Shown: in pieces, positions 7,203 through 16,186 of the stretch
Position numbering within the stretch: position 1 is the first letter of the stretch
Layout of the letters: every line of letters starts with the position of its first letter
Assembly: GCA_003650445.1 (NCBI GenBank)
Contig: QMQE01000017.1
Coordinates: 1-22,293, forward strand
Source: Acidobacteriota bacterium
GTDB lineage: Bacteria > Acidobacteriota > Holophagae > Thermotomaculales > Thermotomaculaceae
DNA: 22,293 bases
Direction: 5' to 3'
Notes under the pieces: generated by a model
What the model was told of the DNA's origin: nothing
The model's input: only the letters and a program-made list of their open reading frames with translations
Databases searched by the model: none
Translations under genes and position numbers: made by a program

Positions 7203-10183
7203 TGGGAAAAAGTACGTTCACCAAAAGCTGTTCCCGGTTGATATTTCTTTTAATTCCTGGAATTTTGTTGGTAGCTCCGCTGAATGCAGGGAACTTGTTT
7301 TCCCTCTCAAGACTGAAAAAACAAGCTGATATTCGTTTTCTTGTTCCGGATAAGGCCGGGCGCCCCAAAGATATTGTTTTTAATCATTCAAAGTCGTACA
7401 AAGGGAAACCGGAGGATATCGCAAGGGCATTTCTTATGGACTACGGAAAGGATCTGGGAATTCCATCTGATTCATTTTCCCTTTGCCATCAGGCAGAAAA
7501 CGGAGATGAAACAATCATCTGGCTGCAACAGTTTCACAGGGGCCTGCCTGTATTCTATGGACGTGCATATTTTGTTATAAAGAACAACGAGGTTGAAATT
7601 TTTCGAGACAGTGTTGGAAAAAAAGTGAATGAAGAAAAATCGCCTCTCTTATCTCCCCTCAAGATGCCGAATCTGGCATTGGCGGGGATTCCCGGGGTTA
7701 AGACCGTGAGGGAAGGCCCGGAGCTTGGCTATTTCAGGGGAAAGCCAGCATATCGAATGGTTCTATCCGGCAATGATCAGTGCTGGGAAGCTTTTCTTGA
7801 TGCAGGTACCGGAAAGCTTCTTTTTAAACGGAATATGATTCATGAAAGCCATGATGGGACGGGGATGGTTTTTCACCCCAATCCCATCTCCACCACGGGA
7901 GATATCACCCTGGTTGATGATAATGATGCCGACTCTGATGTACTCAACAATGAGCGGTCCCAGGTTACGCTTCACCTGTTGGATGATGTATCTGGGAAGC
8001 TGAAGAATCAATATGTAGACTTGACAGCACCGGGCTTGGGTTCGAGGGCTGTTCCCGGTTATACGCCGGGGATGGCACAATCAGACACAGGGGAGTTCAA
8101 CTATACCCGGAATGATTTCCGCTTTGAAGAAGTGAACGCATATTATTGGATTACAGAGCTCAGCCGCTACATTGCAGATACTCTTGGATTTCCGGAGAGG
8201 GTAGACTACAGTGTTCCGGTAAACGTACACTATATGACCGATGATAATTCTTACTATATGGAGACGGACAGGGGCCTGCATTTCGGTGACGGTGGCGTGG
8301 ACGATGCTGAGGATGTTGAGATTATCCTCCATGAATTTGGCCATGCTATTCAACACAATGCCATCCCGGGACTGGGCCAGACCTGGGATGCAGGTTCCCA
8401 GGATGAGGGCACCAGTGACTATATCGCGGCTACGTTCAGTGGAGACACGCATTATCCCGATACCATCGGAGAATGGGATGCAACATGCTATGACCCGAAT
8501 CCGGATAACGATCCGCCCCGGCTCCGGCCCATTGTAACAGACCGGCATTATCCCGAAGATATGCATGAAGCTTATCCCCTGACAGGAGATGCAAATATTC
8601 ATTGGGACGGGGTTCTCTGGTCCTCAACACTGTGGCAGATCCGAAACCATATCGGGCGGGAACGGATGGACAGTATTCTCATGAAGGCTCTCCCTGCCAT
8701 GACACCGGACACACATTATCCGTCTTCAGCTGTCCGGCTTTTGAATGCGGAGATTTCTCTCTTTGAGGGGCAATATAAGGAAACGCTTCGGTATTTCTTA
8801 ACAAAGCGAGGGATTCTGGACGATAACTATATATTGAACCCGCAACCAGACAGCGAGGCATACCATCTTTACTTCCCGTTGATAGTTGAAGACACCGATA
8901 TGGCATCACACATCGGAATCATCAATCCCGGCCAAGATGACGTTTCCTACTCATTGAAAATAATTGGTGACAATGGATGTCTCGTATATGCTGCGGAAAC
9001 CGGAATCATTCCGGCCAATGGACGGGTCTGGTTAAAGCCGTTAAAGGACAAGGTGCAGGCACCATGCTGGGCCATAGTATCTTCCTCAGGGACTCTTTTC
9101 GGGTACACAAGCATGGTGAGCCGGAAACTTGACAAATCATCTTTTCTGCCTGCAGCACATCGCCTGTCTGACCGATTGATTGTTCCGCACATCGCCCCTG
9201 AATCTGATTATTGGACCACTGAAACAGCCCTTGTGAATGCCTCAACCGGCAGTCCTGTAATTGAATTCCATTCACCATCCGAGTCTGCTATTGCTGTTGG
9301 AGGATTGGAAAGAAAATACAGCGAGACATTATTTGACTGGCTTTTGGATGAATATGACGGAGAATATCCCGATGGATTTCCAGGCTGGGGGACGGTAACA
9401 GCTGATAGCCCAGTGTTGGCTGGTGTGGAAAGATTCCACAAGAAAGGAGTGGATATTCAGCAGCTTGCAGGCTTTGTTCTTACAGACGATTCAAGCACAT
9501 CCCGGATTCTGTATTTCCCCCATGTGGATGTTGAAGGAAATTACTGGTGGACAGGAATTGCACTGGAAAATATTTCTGAGACCGATACTCAGTTGACTTT
9601 AACCCCCTATGACAGTACAGGAGCTGCATTGGAAACAGTGAGCTTTTCTCTTGGTGCTAACGAAAAGATTGTTGATACACTGCAGAATTTCTGGGTAGCC
9701 AACGGGAAGGCTTATCCGAGCAGTACGGCCTGGGTGAAAGCTGAGGCCGAAAATGGCGGTCAGCTCGTTGGGTTTGAGCTGTTCGGCACTCTCGAAGGGA
9801 AGGGGGAGAGATTATTGGCAGGCGTGGCCGGTGCCGGCAACCCTGAAACAGGATTGATCTTTCCTCATGTTTCAAATGACCCGGATTATTGGACAGGAAT
9901 TGCCGTTTTGAATACAGGCACCGGTCCATGTACATTGACAGTAGATGCTCTTGATGACAGCGGATCTGTTTTGAAAAGTGAAAGTCTTACAAGTTTGCTT
10001 CAGGAGAATGAGAAGTGGGTGCTTCTGGCCAAAGATATATTTTCTGATGGCCTCCCTGCCGGGACTACCCAGATTCGCGTTCATGGGGATCAACCGCTTG
10101 TGGGCTTTGAGCTCTGGGGGAATCTGTTCCCGGAGCAGGACTATATCTCGGGAATTTCAGCTATTCCATACAATTTTCAATAG
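7202..10183 (+). CDS. Secreted fungalysin-like (M36-type) zinc metalloprotease with four C-terminal modules
   Basis: 993 aa. The signal peptide spans about 1-29 (LIFLLIPGILLVAPLNA). An FTP-type propeptide region (about 55-135, KPEDIARAFLMDYGKDLGI) and a PepSY-like region (about 150-220, PAYRMVLSG and TGKLLF) follow, as in M4/M36 proteases. The catalytic domain (about 310-545) has HEFGH at 377-381 (ILHEFGHAIQHN) with catalytic Glu E378. E402 in DEGTSDY is the expected third zinc ligand, 21 residues after the second His. H467 in NIHWDGVLWSSTLW may be the transition-state His. Residues 554-993 are four modules like those of the preceding protein (Y557, I660, Y771, I886). The start overlaps the upstream stop (TAATG), so translation is coupled. 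The protease is probably made as a zymogen and cleaved after export. Substrate is unknown; the modules could bind substrate, cell wall or each other. M4 versus M36 assignment is by motif context only. Confidence 0.85.
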   Translation: MGKSTFTKSCSRLIFLLIPGILLVAPLNAGNLFSLSRLKKQADIRFLVPDKAGRPKDIVFNHSKSYKGKPEDIARAFLMDYGKDLGIPSDSFSLCHQAENGDETIIWLQQFHRGLPVFYGRAYFVIKNNEVEIFRDSVGKKVNEEKSPLLSPLKMPNLALAGIPGVKTVREGPELGYFRGKPAYRMVLSGNDQCWEAFLDAGTGKLLFKRNMIHESHDGTGMVFHPNPISTTGDITLVDDNDADSDVLNNERSQVTLHLLDDVSGKLKNQYVDLTAPGLGSRAVPGYTPGMAQSDTGEFNYTRNDFRFEEVNAYYWITELSRYIADTLGFPERVDYSVPVNVHYMTDDNSYYMETDRGLHFGDGGVDDAEDVEIILHEFGHAIQHNAIPGLGQTWDAGSQDEGTSDYIAATFSGDTHYPDTIGEWDATCYDPNPDNDPPRLRPIVTDRHYPEDMHEAYPLTGDANIHWDGVLWSSTLWQIRNHIGRERMDSILMKALPAMTPDTHYPSSAVRLLNAEISLFEGQYKETLRYFLTKRGILDDNYILNPQPDSEAYHLYFPLIVEDTDMASHIGIINPGQDDVSYSLKIIGDNGCLVYAAETGIIPANGRVWLKPLKDKVQAPCWAIVSSSGTLFGYTSMVSRKLDKSSFLPAAHRLSDRLIVPHIAPESDYWTTETALVNASTGSPVIEFHSPSESAIAVGGLERKYSETLFDWLLDEYDGEYPDGFPGWGTVTADSPVLAGVERFHKKGVDIQQLAGFVLTDDSSTSRILYFPHVDVEGNYWWTGIALENISETDTQLTLTPYDSTGAALETVSFSLGANEKIVDTLQNFWVANGKAYPSSTAWVKAEAENGGQLVGFELFGTLEGKGERLLAGVAGAGNPETGLIFPHVSNDPDYWTGIAVLNTGTGPCTLTVDALDDSGSVLKSESLTSLLQENEKWVLLAKDIFSDGLPAGTTQIRVHGDQPLVGFELWGNLFPEQDYISGISAIPYNFQ
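8855..10180 (+). repeat. Protein-level four-module block, copy B
   Basis: Residues about 552-993 of the metalloprotease. Anchors Y557 (YFPLI), I660 (IVPHIAPE), Y771 (YFPHVDVE) and I886 (IFPHVSND) are spaced 103, 111 and 115 residues, nearly the spacing of copy A. The order of module types is the same (HLYFPL, then PHIAPE-x-x-YW, then YFPH-x-DV-x-G-x-YWW, then PHV). The end reads VGFELWGNLFPEQDYISGI, differing from copy A at few positions. This indicates duplication of the whole block. Confidence 0.7.
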
Positions 10184-10207
10184 AGTACACTGGTTTAGCA
10201 AGCACAT

Positions 10208-10240
10208 AAAAAGGGGGAGGTCTTTTGCCCCCCCCTTTTT
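10208..10240. terminator. Bidirectional rho-independent terminator
   Basis: AAAAAGGGGG (10208-10217) pairs perfectly with CCCCCTTTTT (10231-10240), a 10-bp stem with a 13-nt loop. A T-run follows the G/C part on both strands, so it can serve the metalloprotease gene (ending 10183, plus) and the DUF2892 gene (ending 10270, minus), which converge here. Confidence 0.88.
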
Positions 10241-10269
10241 ATGGATTTAATTTATGCAGCCTGAAGCGG

Positions 10270-10458
10270 CTATTCTTTCAGTCCCATTTTTCTGAGAATC
10301 AGCATTGCCGGGCACCAGTCCGTAAAGGCGGACTGCAGAAGATTCAAGCCGACGAGTCCGTTCAGGATAAACCAGTAGGGGTTGACATAGTAACCAAGGA
10401 GAACGGAAACGAATACGACAATTCCAGCGATTGCACGAAGGCCCTGATTAACAGTCAT
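10270..10458 (-). CDS. DUF2892 (YgaP-type) small membrane protein
   Basis: 62 aa from the ATG at 10458, with CCTCCT (reverse AGGAGG) 10 nt upstream; a longer frame from 10482 lacks such support. The sequence starts MTVNQGLRAIAGIVVFVSVL and has two hydrophobic segments (about 8-24 and 28-46). It then carries the family's conserved cysteine in TDWCPAMLILRKMG, as in DUF2892 proteins and the membrane part of YgaP. The function of stand-alone members is not established; some occur near sulfur-handling or efflux genes. Its start lies one base after the RND pump stop (TAA-T-ATG), so it is the last gene of the efflux operon and probably translated by coupling. Confidence 0.85.
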   Translation of the reverse strand: MTVNQGLRAIAGIVVFVSVLLGYYVNPYWFILNGLVGLNLLQSAFTDWCPAMLILRKMGLKE

Positions 10459-10459
10459 A

Positions 10460-13400
10460 TTATGAATTCCTCCTGTTTTCAATTATCTGTTCCACATGAT
10501 GTTTGTGGAACATAAAATAAAGCAAGGGAATGACAAACAGCGTCAGAATCGTGGACAAAATTACACCGAAAATCAGTGAAACTGCGAGTCCTTCAAAGAT
10601 GGGATCCATGATAATAACAAAGCCGTCCACGATTAATGCGGCAGCCGTCAGGACGATGGGGCGGAACCGAATGATGCCGGCTTCAATGACAGCATTTTTC
10701 AGTGAGGCGCCTTCAAGCAATCGAATTTCCGTAAAATCCACCAGAAGAATCGAATTTCGTACAATAATCCCGGATAGAGCTATGAATCCAATCATGGAGT
10801 TGGCGGTAAATAATGAGTGTGTGAGCCAGTGGCCGGGAACAATCCCCACAAGGGTCAGGGGGATGGGTGCCATGATCACAAATGGCGTCAGGAAAGAGCG
10901 GAACCAGCCGACCACAAGAAAATAAATGAGAACCATTACAGCGGCAAAGGCAATTCCCAAATCCCGGAATACTTCGTATGTAATCTGCCATTCTCCATCC
11001 CATTTCATCTGATATTTCTTATCCACGAAGGGTTCATCCCTGAAACGTTGGTTCAGGGTGTATCCTTCGGGTAGTTTCAGTTGGGCTATTTTCTTTTTCA
11101 TTTTCAAGATGGCATAAACAGGGCTGTCTTCTTTTCCGGAGACTTCTCCTGTAACATAGACCACTGGAAGAAGGTTTTTGTGGTAAATCCATTGAGGGGC
11201 TATCGTTTTCTTTACTTTAATCAATTCCGAGAGGGGAACCATCATCCCATTGGCGGCATGAATATAAATATCTTTGAGGTCCCTCACGGAAGACCGGTTT
11301 GCCTGTGAAAACCGCATATTTATGCATACATCTTCCCTTTCATGGGGGACATCAGCGAGGCCAAGATGCATTCCATACTCTGCAACAGCCAGAGTCTTGG
11401 TGATTTGCTCCACGGAAATTCCATGAGCAGCGGCTTTAACCGAATCCGGTACAAGTGACACCTTTTCCTGGTTGTCCTGAACAAACCAGTCCACGTCCGT
11501 TACCCCCTCAGTGGTGTTGAAAATATGTCTGATTTCCTTTGCGATTTCGATCTGGCGTTTGTAATTCGGTCCGTATATCTCTGCCAGCAGAGTGGAAAGC
11601 ACCGGTGGTCCCGGTGGGATTTCTGTAACCTTAACAATCGCATTATGTTTTTTGCCTATCTTCAGAATAGACGGTCGCAGTGCTTTGGCAATATCGTGAC
11701 TTTTCCGTTTTCTCGCGTGTTTTGGAACAAAATTAACCTGAATATCAGCCACATTTTCACCCCGGCGCATAAAATAGTGACGGACAAGGCCGTTAAAGTT
11801 AAACGGCGCAGAGGTACCGGAATAAATCTGGAAGTCACTGACCTCCGGAACCGTTCTCAGATCATCAGCAATGTCCCTCGCGGTAGCTGTTGTTTGCTCC
11901 AGCGTGCTTCCCTCCGGCATATCAATAATGATCTGCATTTCAGCTTTGTTGTCATAAGGCAACATTTTTACAATGGTGTGTTTTGTCAGAAAAAGGCCAA
12001 TTGAACCCAGAAGAAGGACAAAGACAAAGCCCAGAAATGCCCATCTGTGCCATGGACTGTCAATCAACTTCCCCATGAATCTCTTGTAGTTTCTGTAAAT
12101 CCAACCGCTCGTTTCTCCATCGTCCGATTCATTTTCAGTATGCTTCTCATGTTTCATAAGGTGGTAAGCCAGCCACGGCGTTACAGTAAATGCCACAAAG
12201 AGAGAAAAGAGCATTGCGGCTGAAGCATTGATGGGAATGGGGCGCATATATGGTCCCATCATCCCGGACACAAAGGCAAGGGGTAAAAGTGCGGCAATTA
12301 CAGTGAAAGTTGCAAGGATGGTCGGGTTTCCAACCTCGTCTACCGCTTGGGCGGCAACCTGGAGCAATTTCCCTTTTCCATGGTGAAGCACAAAGTGGCG
12401 ATGGATATTTTCCACAACAACGATGGCATCATCCACCAGAACACCAATCGCAAAAATTAAAGCAAACAAAGATACACGGTTCAGTGTGTAACCAAAGAAA
12501 TAACTGGCAAACAATGTCAGGGCCAGTGTGACCGGGACAGCGATAAATAATGTCAGTGCCTCTTTTTTCCCCAGGGTGAAACCAATAAAGATTGTGATGC
12601 CGATTGTGGCAATGAGAATGTGAAGAATTAATTCATTGGACTTATCCTCCGCCGTTTTCCCGTAGTCACGGGTAAAAGCAGTATGAACATCTGCCGGTAT
12701 GATATACCCTTTTGATTCCCTGACCATCCGTTTTACGGCAGATACGATATCCACTGAATTGCTGCCTTTTCTTTTCGCAATCGAAATTGTGACAGCGGGG
12801 GAAAGATAAGTCTTATAATCATCAATTCCCTTTTTTAACGCACTGGGGCCTGCTCCAAAAAAAACATAATTGGTCGGATCGGTCGGGCCATCTTTGATGG
12901 TTGACACGTCTTTCAGGAAAACCGGTTTATTCATATAGACGCCCACAACCAGGTTTTCCAGATCCTCTGCGGAGCTTATGAATTCGCCGGCCTGGACGAC
13001 ATACGACCGGTTGGAATTCTGAAACTGCCCGGCTGGCAATTGCCAGTGGCGTTTCATCAGCATATCGGCAATCTGGAGGGGAGAAATATTCTTCATTTTC
13101 ATCTTAACGGGGTCCGGAATCACCTGAAGTGTTCTGGGTTCCCCCCCGATGACTTTTATTGTGGAGATGTTTCGAATCCTGTTGATTTTGTTTGCCAGCT
13201 CGACACCAATCCTTCGGAGGTCATAGGCCGTGTAATGATCGCTATAGAGCGTGACAGCAGCCTGGGGTACATCATCAATTGATTTCTGGCGAATCAACGG
13301 AAAGGAAATCCCTTTGGGTATTTCATCATAGTTCGATTGCAGCTTGTCCAGGACTTTCACGAGGCTGTCTTCGGCATTTTCCCCAACGTAGAAACGAACA

Positions 13401-13699
13401 GTGACAAGGGAGAAGCTGGAACCTGAAGTACTATAGATGTACTCCACACCTGGAATATCCCACATGAGCCGTTCTACCGGTTCCGTCACTTTTGATTCTA
13501 CCTGTGCGGGTTCTGCTCCGGGGTACTGAACCATCACATCAATCATCGGGACCACAATCTGTGGTTCTTCTTCCCGAGGCGTTATTACCACGGCAAACAG
13601 CCCCAGCAGGAGGGAAAAAACCAGCAGGAGGGGAGTTAATTTGGAGTTGATAAAGTAATGAGCAATGGACCCGGCAAGGCCGAGTTTTTCGTCACGCAT
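10460..13699 (-). CDS. RND-family efflux pump, inner-membrane permease
   Basis: 1079 aa, full length for an AcrB/HAE-type RND transporter. The first membrane helix is at about 22-40 and is followed by TPREEEPQIVVPMIDVMVQYPGA, a common start of the first porter domain in this subgroup. The fourth transmembrane segment carries the paired proton-relay aspartates D423-D424 in IGVLVDDAIVVVENIHRHF. A second membrane bundle occupies about 900-1065 (NSMIGFIALSGIIVRNSILLVDF, then LTAAALIVDGFVII). RND pumps use the proton gradient to export substrates through an adaptor and an outer-membrane channel, both encoded directly upstream. The substrate cannot be read from the sequence; it lacks the metal-type CusA methionine/charged helix pattern as far as I can see. 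The start overlaps the adaptor stop (TGATG). Confidence 0.93.
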   Translation of the reverse strand: MRDEKLGLAGSIAHYFINSKLTPLLLVFSLLLGLFAVVITPREEEPQIVVPMIDVMVQYPGAEPAQVESKVTEPVERLMWDIPGVEYIYSTSGSSFSLVTVRFYVGENAEDSLVKVLDKLQSNYDEIPKGISFPLIRQKSIDDVPQAAVTLYSDHYTAYDLRRIGVELANKINRIRNISTIKVIGGEPRTLQVIPDPVKMKMKNISPLQIADMLMKRHWQLPAGQFQNSNRSYVVQAGEFISSAEDLENLVVGVYMNKPVFLKDVSTIKDGPTDPTNYVFFGAGPSALKKGIDDYKTYLSPAVTISIAKRKGSNSVDIVSAVKRMVRESKGYIIPADVHTAFTRDYGKTAEDKSNELILHILIATIGITIFIGFTLGKKEALTLFIAVPVTLALTLFASYFFGYTLNRVSLFALIFAIGVLVDDAIVVVENIHRHFVLHHGKGKLLQVAAQAVDEVGNPTILATFTVIAALLPLAFVSGMMGPYMRPIPINASAAMLFSLFVAFTVTPWLAYHLMKHEKHTENESDDGETSGWIYRNYKRFMGKLIDSPWHRWAFLGFVFVLLLGSIGLFLTKHTIVKMLPYDNKAEMQIIIDMPEGSTLEQTTATARDIADDLRTVPEVSDFQIYSGTSAPFNFNGLVRHYFMRRGENVADIQVNFVPKHARKRKSHDIAKALRPSILKIGKKHNAIVKVTEIPPGPPVLSTLLAEIYGPNYKRQIEIAKEIRHIFNTTEGVTDVDWFVQDNQEKVSLVPDSVKAAAHGISVEQITKTLAVAEYGMHLGLADVPHEREDVCINMRFSQANRSSVRDLKDIYIHAANGMMVPLSELIKVKKTIAPQWIYHKNLLPVVYVTGEVSGKEDSPVYAILKMKKKIAQLKLPEGYTLNQRFRDEPFVDKKYQMKWDGEWQITYEVFRDLGIAFAAVMVLIYFLVVGWFRSFLTPFVIMAPIPLTLVGIVPGHWLTHSLFTANSMIGFIALSGIIVRNSILLVDFTEIRLLEGASLKNAVIEAGIIRFRPIVLTAAALIVDGFVIIMDPIFEGLAVSLIFGVILSTILTLFVIPLLYFMFHKHHVEQIIENRRNS

Positions 13700-14760
13700 C
13701 AGATTGCCTCCAGTTTCAAACCATCTGATAGTTTGTCAACGCCGGTTGTAGCGATGTGTTCTCCACCGTTAAGACCAGAAGTTACCTCAACCATATTGCC
13801 GGATTTTTTCCCCGTCCGGATAATACGCATTTTGGCAAATCCCTTTGAATCTCTGATAAAAACGGCGCTGAGTTCACCTCTTTGCGCAATCCAGCTTTCC
13901 GGGATCAGGATGCGTTTTTTTTGCAAACCGGGGAAAAAAGCCTGACCGTACATACCGGCACGCAATCCCTTTGTCGTAGCGAGGTTGATGTAAACGGCCA
14001 CTGTATGGGTCATGAAATCGGAACCTCCGCCAATTTCCGCGATTTTACCCGAAAGTTCGCCATCAAAGTTATCCAGCCGGACCGGAACTGTCTGGCCCAC
14101 TTTGACAAATTTTGCATCGGATTCACTTACACGGCATTCAAATCTCATATTGGCCGGGTCAATAATACGAAAAAGCGGACGACCGGGAGCAGCAAAATCA
14201 CCGACATTGACCATTCGTTCCACGATGATCGCATTAAAAGGGGCATGTACTGAGGCGTAGCCGAGATAGGCCTTGGCTTCCTGTACGGCCCCTGAAGCCA
14301 TTTCAACGGCACCCTTGGCGGTGTCGTACTGGTATTTCATTTGTTCCAGTTCTACCTTGGAGGCGGCCTTGCGTTTGTACAATTTCTGGAAACGATGATA
14401 GTTGTTTTCGGAAATGGTCAATGCCGCTTTGGCCTGTGCAAGGGCACCCTTCGCCTGCTGGAGTTTGGAGTGAATGTCTGAACTGTCAATTTCAAGGAGT
14501 GACTGCCCTTTTTTTACGGCATCACCGGCTTTGACTCGAATTGCGATGACAGTTCCCATCGATTTTGCAGATATATAGGCATCTTTACGAGACGTAATCT
14601 GTCCCGGCCCTGAAACCTGCTCCGGTAGGACTTGTGCTTTGACAATCTGAATCCGGGTTTTCACTGGGGGTAATTGTTTCATCTTTCCCAGTTCATTGTG
14701 GGAGCATCCCGAACTCAACAGTAAACTGCTTATTGCACCAAGAAGTAAAAAGCGTTTCAT
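13699..14760 (-). CDS. RND efflux periplasmic adaptor lipoprotein
   Basis: 353 aa. A lipoprotein signal is visible: MKRFLLLGAISSLLLSSGC, with the lipobox LSSGC and acylated Cys at 19, so it is anchored in the inner membrane. The lipoyl/barrel-sandwich hybrid halves are at about 60-95 (GTVIAIRVKAGDAVKKGQSLLEID) and 165-195 (SVHAPFNAIIVERMVNVGDFAAPG), with an alpha-helical hairpin between them (KLQQAKGALAQAKAALTISE). The beta-barrel and membrane-proximal domains follow. It bridges the pump and the TolC-like channel. AAGGGGG precedes the ATG; the channel gene stop is 9 nt upstream and the pump start overlaps its stop by one base. Confidence 0.93.
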   Translation of the reverse strand: MKRFLLLGAISSLLLSSGCSHNELGKMKQLPPVKTRIQIVKAQVLPEQVSGPGQITSRKDAYISAKSMGTVIAIRVKAGDAVKKGQSLLEIDSSDIHSKLQQAKGALAQAKAALTISENNYHRFQKLYKRKAASKVELEQMKYQYDTAKGAVEMASGAVQEAKAYLGYASVHAPFNAIIVERMVNVGDFAAPGRPLFRIIDPANMRFECRVSESDAKFVKVGQTVPVRLDNFDGELSGKIAEIGGGSDFMTHTVAVYINLATTKGLRAGMYGQAFFPGLQKKRILIPESWIAQRGELSAVFIRDSKGFAKMRIIRTGKKSGNMVEVTSGLNGGEHIATTGVDKLSDGLKLEAI

Positions 14761-14769
14761 GATTCCCCC

Positions 14770-16119
14770 TTACTGGTTTTTCCCAATCATATAGTTCAGG
14801 TTTCTTTCTGCTTTCAGGCAATCAAACAAGGCATGGAGCTGGTTTGTTGCTGCCTGTTGCAATGCGGTATCGGCATCAAGGAGATCTGTCGTTTTTTCCA
14901 CTCCTTTCTTGTAGCGTTCTTCCCTGAGTTTTACATTCTCATTCGCCTGTTTCAGGGAAAGAGTGGCAATTTTGTAGCGTTGTTCCGCTTCCTGAAGCCG
15001 GAAAAGGGCTTGTTTAATCTGAAGTCGGATTCCATTCTCCATCTGGTTGAGGTAGCTGTGATAGGACTCATATCTGGATTTTGCCCGGCGCACCTTTGCG
15101 TGGGTACGTTTTCCGTTAAAAAGGTTAAATTTTGCCACAGCCATCAGCTTAAATGAATCCCCGTCAAAGTTCGCGAAAGAAGAATCATGGTAGTTCAACT
15201 GGCCCACCAGAAAGACCTTTGGTTTGTAACCGGACTGTTCCATTGCGATGTTTTCTTTTGCCGCAGCAACCTTCAATTGCATTTCCTTGAGATCCGGGCG
15301 GTTGTTGAGCCCGAATTGTAGCAATTCATCCAGTTTATACGGTTTTCTCTGGTAAGTGAATGAATCGGTGAGTTCATAGTCCAGACTCTGATCGACGCCC
15401 ATAACGTTGGCCAGAAAGGCCATGGCAAGCCGGGCGTTATTTCCTGCGGTAATTTGAAGCTGTTGCATCTGGCCCAGGAACACCTTTGCCTGTAGAAGAT
15501 CTGCTTCCATAATGAAGCCTGTGTCAAAATAGGCCTGGGCATTGGCAACATGTTTTTCAACTGTGGAAACAACAGAATCCATCAGTTTTACGTACCTTTT
15601 TGCCAATAGAACGTTGAGATAGGCCTTTGTTGTCTGGAACGTGACATCCTGGCGGGCCCGGTCCAACTTTTTGTCAGATGCCTCAGCCATATTCTCGCCG
15701 GCAAGAATTCCATGCTTGATTTTCCCGCCCATGTAAAGGGGTTGTGCGATCTGGACCTGTGTAACGTAATCATCAATCGGTGCAGGGTGATTGGCATCTG
15801 TCATGGCAAAGTCTGCCATTGAAAATGTCTCCTGGTTGAGCTGCAATCCAAATACATCTGCAGGAGAATTCGTTCGAAGGTAAATTTCACTGACATCCAC
15901 CTGGGGCAGGCGATATCCCTTTGCTTCATCCCGGTAAGTCTGCCCCGCATCCCGCTCAGATTCAATCGCCTGAAGATATGGGCTTCTTTCAAGGGCAATC
16001 CGGATTGCGTGCTGAAGTGTCAGCTTTTGCCTGGCAGCCATTGGGTTTGCCGCAAAAGCATTCCCCGTTATAGCAAGGCCAATTAAAAGAATAACAATAT
16101 AGTTAACTCTGATCTGCAT
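14770..16119 (-). CDS. TolC-family outer-membrane efflux channel
   Basis: 449 aa from the ATG at 16119. A signal peptide MQIRVNYIVILLIGLAITGN-AFA-A ends at about residue 23. The mature part shows the two-fold OEP repeat: LTLQHAIRIALERSPYLQAI near the start, and in the second half PYKLDELLQFGLNNRPDL followed by long helices. It ends with KGVEKTTDLLDADTALQQA, a typical OEP C-terminal signature. An in-frame ATG at 16146 would put nine residues before the signal peptide; GGAGGG before 16119 favours the shorter form. First gene of the efflux operon. Confidence 0.92.
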   Translation of the reverse strand: MQIRVNYIVILLIGLAITGNAFAANPMAARQKLTLQHAIRIALERSPYLQAIESERDAGQTYRDEAKGYRLPQVDVSEIYLRTNSPADVFGLQLNQETFSMADFAMTDANHPAPIDDYVTQVQIAQPLYMGGKIKHGILAGENMAEASDKKLDRARQDVTFQTTKAYLNVLLAKRYVKLMDSVVSTVEKHVANAQAYFDTGFIMEADLLQAKVFLGQMQQLQITAGNNARLAMAFLANVMGVDQSLDYELTDSFTYQRKPYKLDELLQFGLNNRPDLKEMQLKVAAAKENIAMEQSGYKPKVFLVGQLNYHDSSFANFDGDSFKLMAVAKFNLFNGKRTHAKVRRAKSRYESYHSYLNQMENGIRLQIKQALFRLQEAEQRYKIATLSLKQANENVKLREERYKKGVEKTTDLLDADTALQQAATNQLHALFDCLKAERNLNYMIGKNQ

Positions 16120-16125
16120 ACATAA

Positions 16126-16131
16126 CCCTCC
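16126..16131 (-). promoter_or_regulatory. Ribosome binding site deciding tolC-like start
   Basis: GGAGGG on the minus strand, 6 nt before ATG 16119. It lies inside the longer alternative reading from 16146, which has no comparable site. Confidence 0.7.
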
Positions 16132-16157
16132 ATAATCGACTGTCATGCGTCATAGGT

Positions 16158-16186
16158 TGGATACACTTTAAACCGATGCGTTACAA
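16158..16186 (-). promoter_or_regulatory. Candidate promoter of efflux operon
   Basis: On the minus strand TTGTAA (16186-16181), a 17-bp spacer and TATCCA (16163-16158). Each hexamer matches 4 of 6 consensus bases. It sits just upstream of the tolC-like gene in the divergent region. The spacer holds ATCGGTTT, also present in the opposing promoter. Confidence 0.35.

Noticed and set aside
8081..8602. 173-aa antisense open frame opposite the protease catalytic domain
   Set aside because: It mirrors the HEFGH-containing coding region, with a Met/Ile/Arg-rich composition typical of antisense shadows.
11525..12004. 159-aa plus-strand open frame inside the RND gene
   Set aside because: It lies entirely opposite the conserved pump gene, with no start signals or recognisable motifs.
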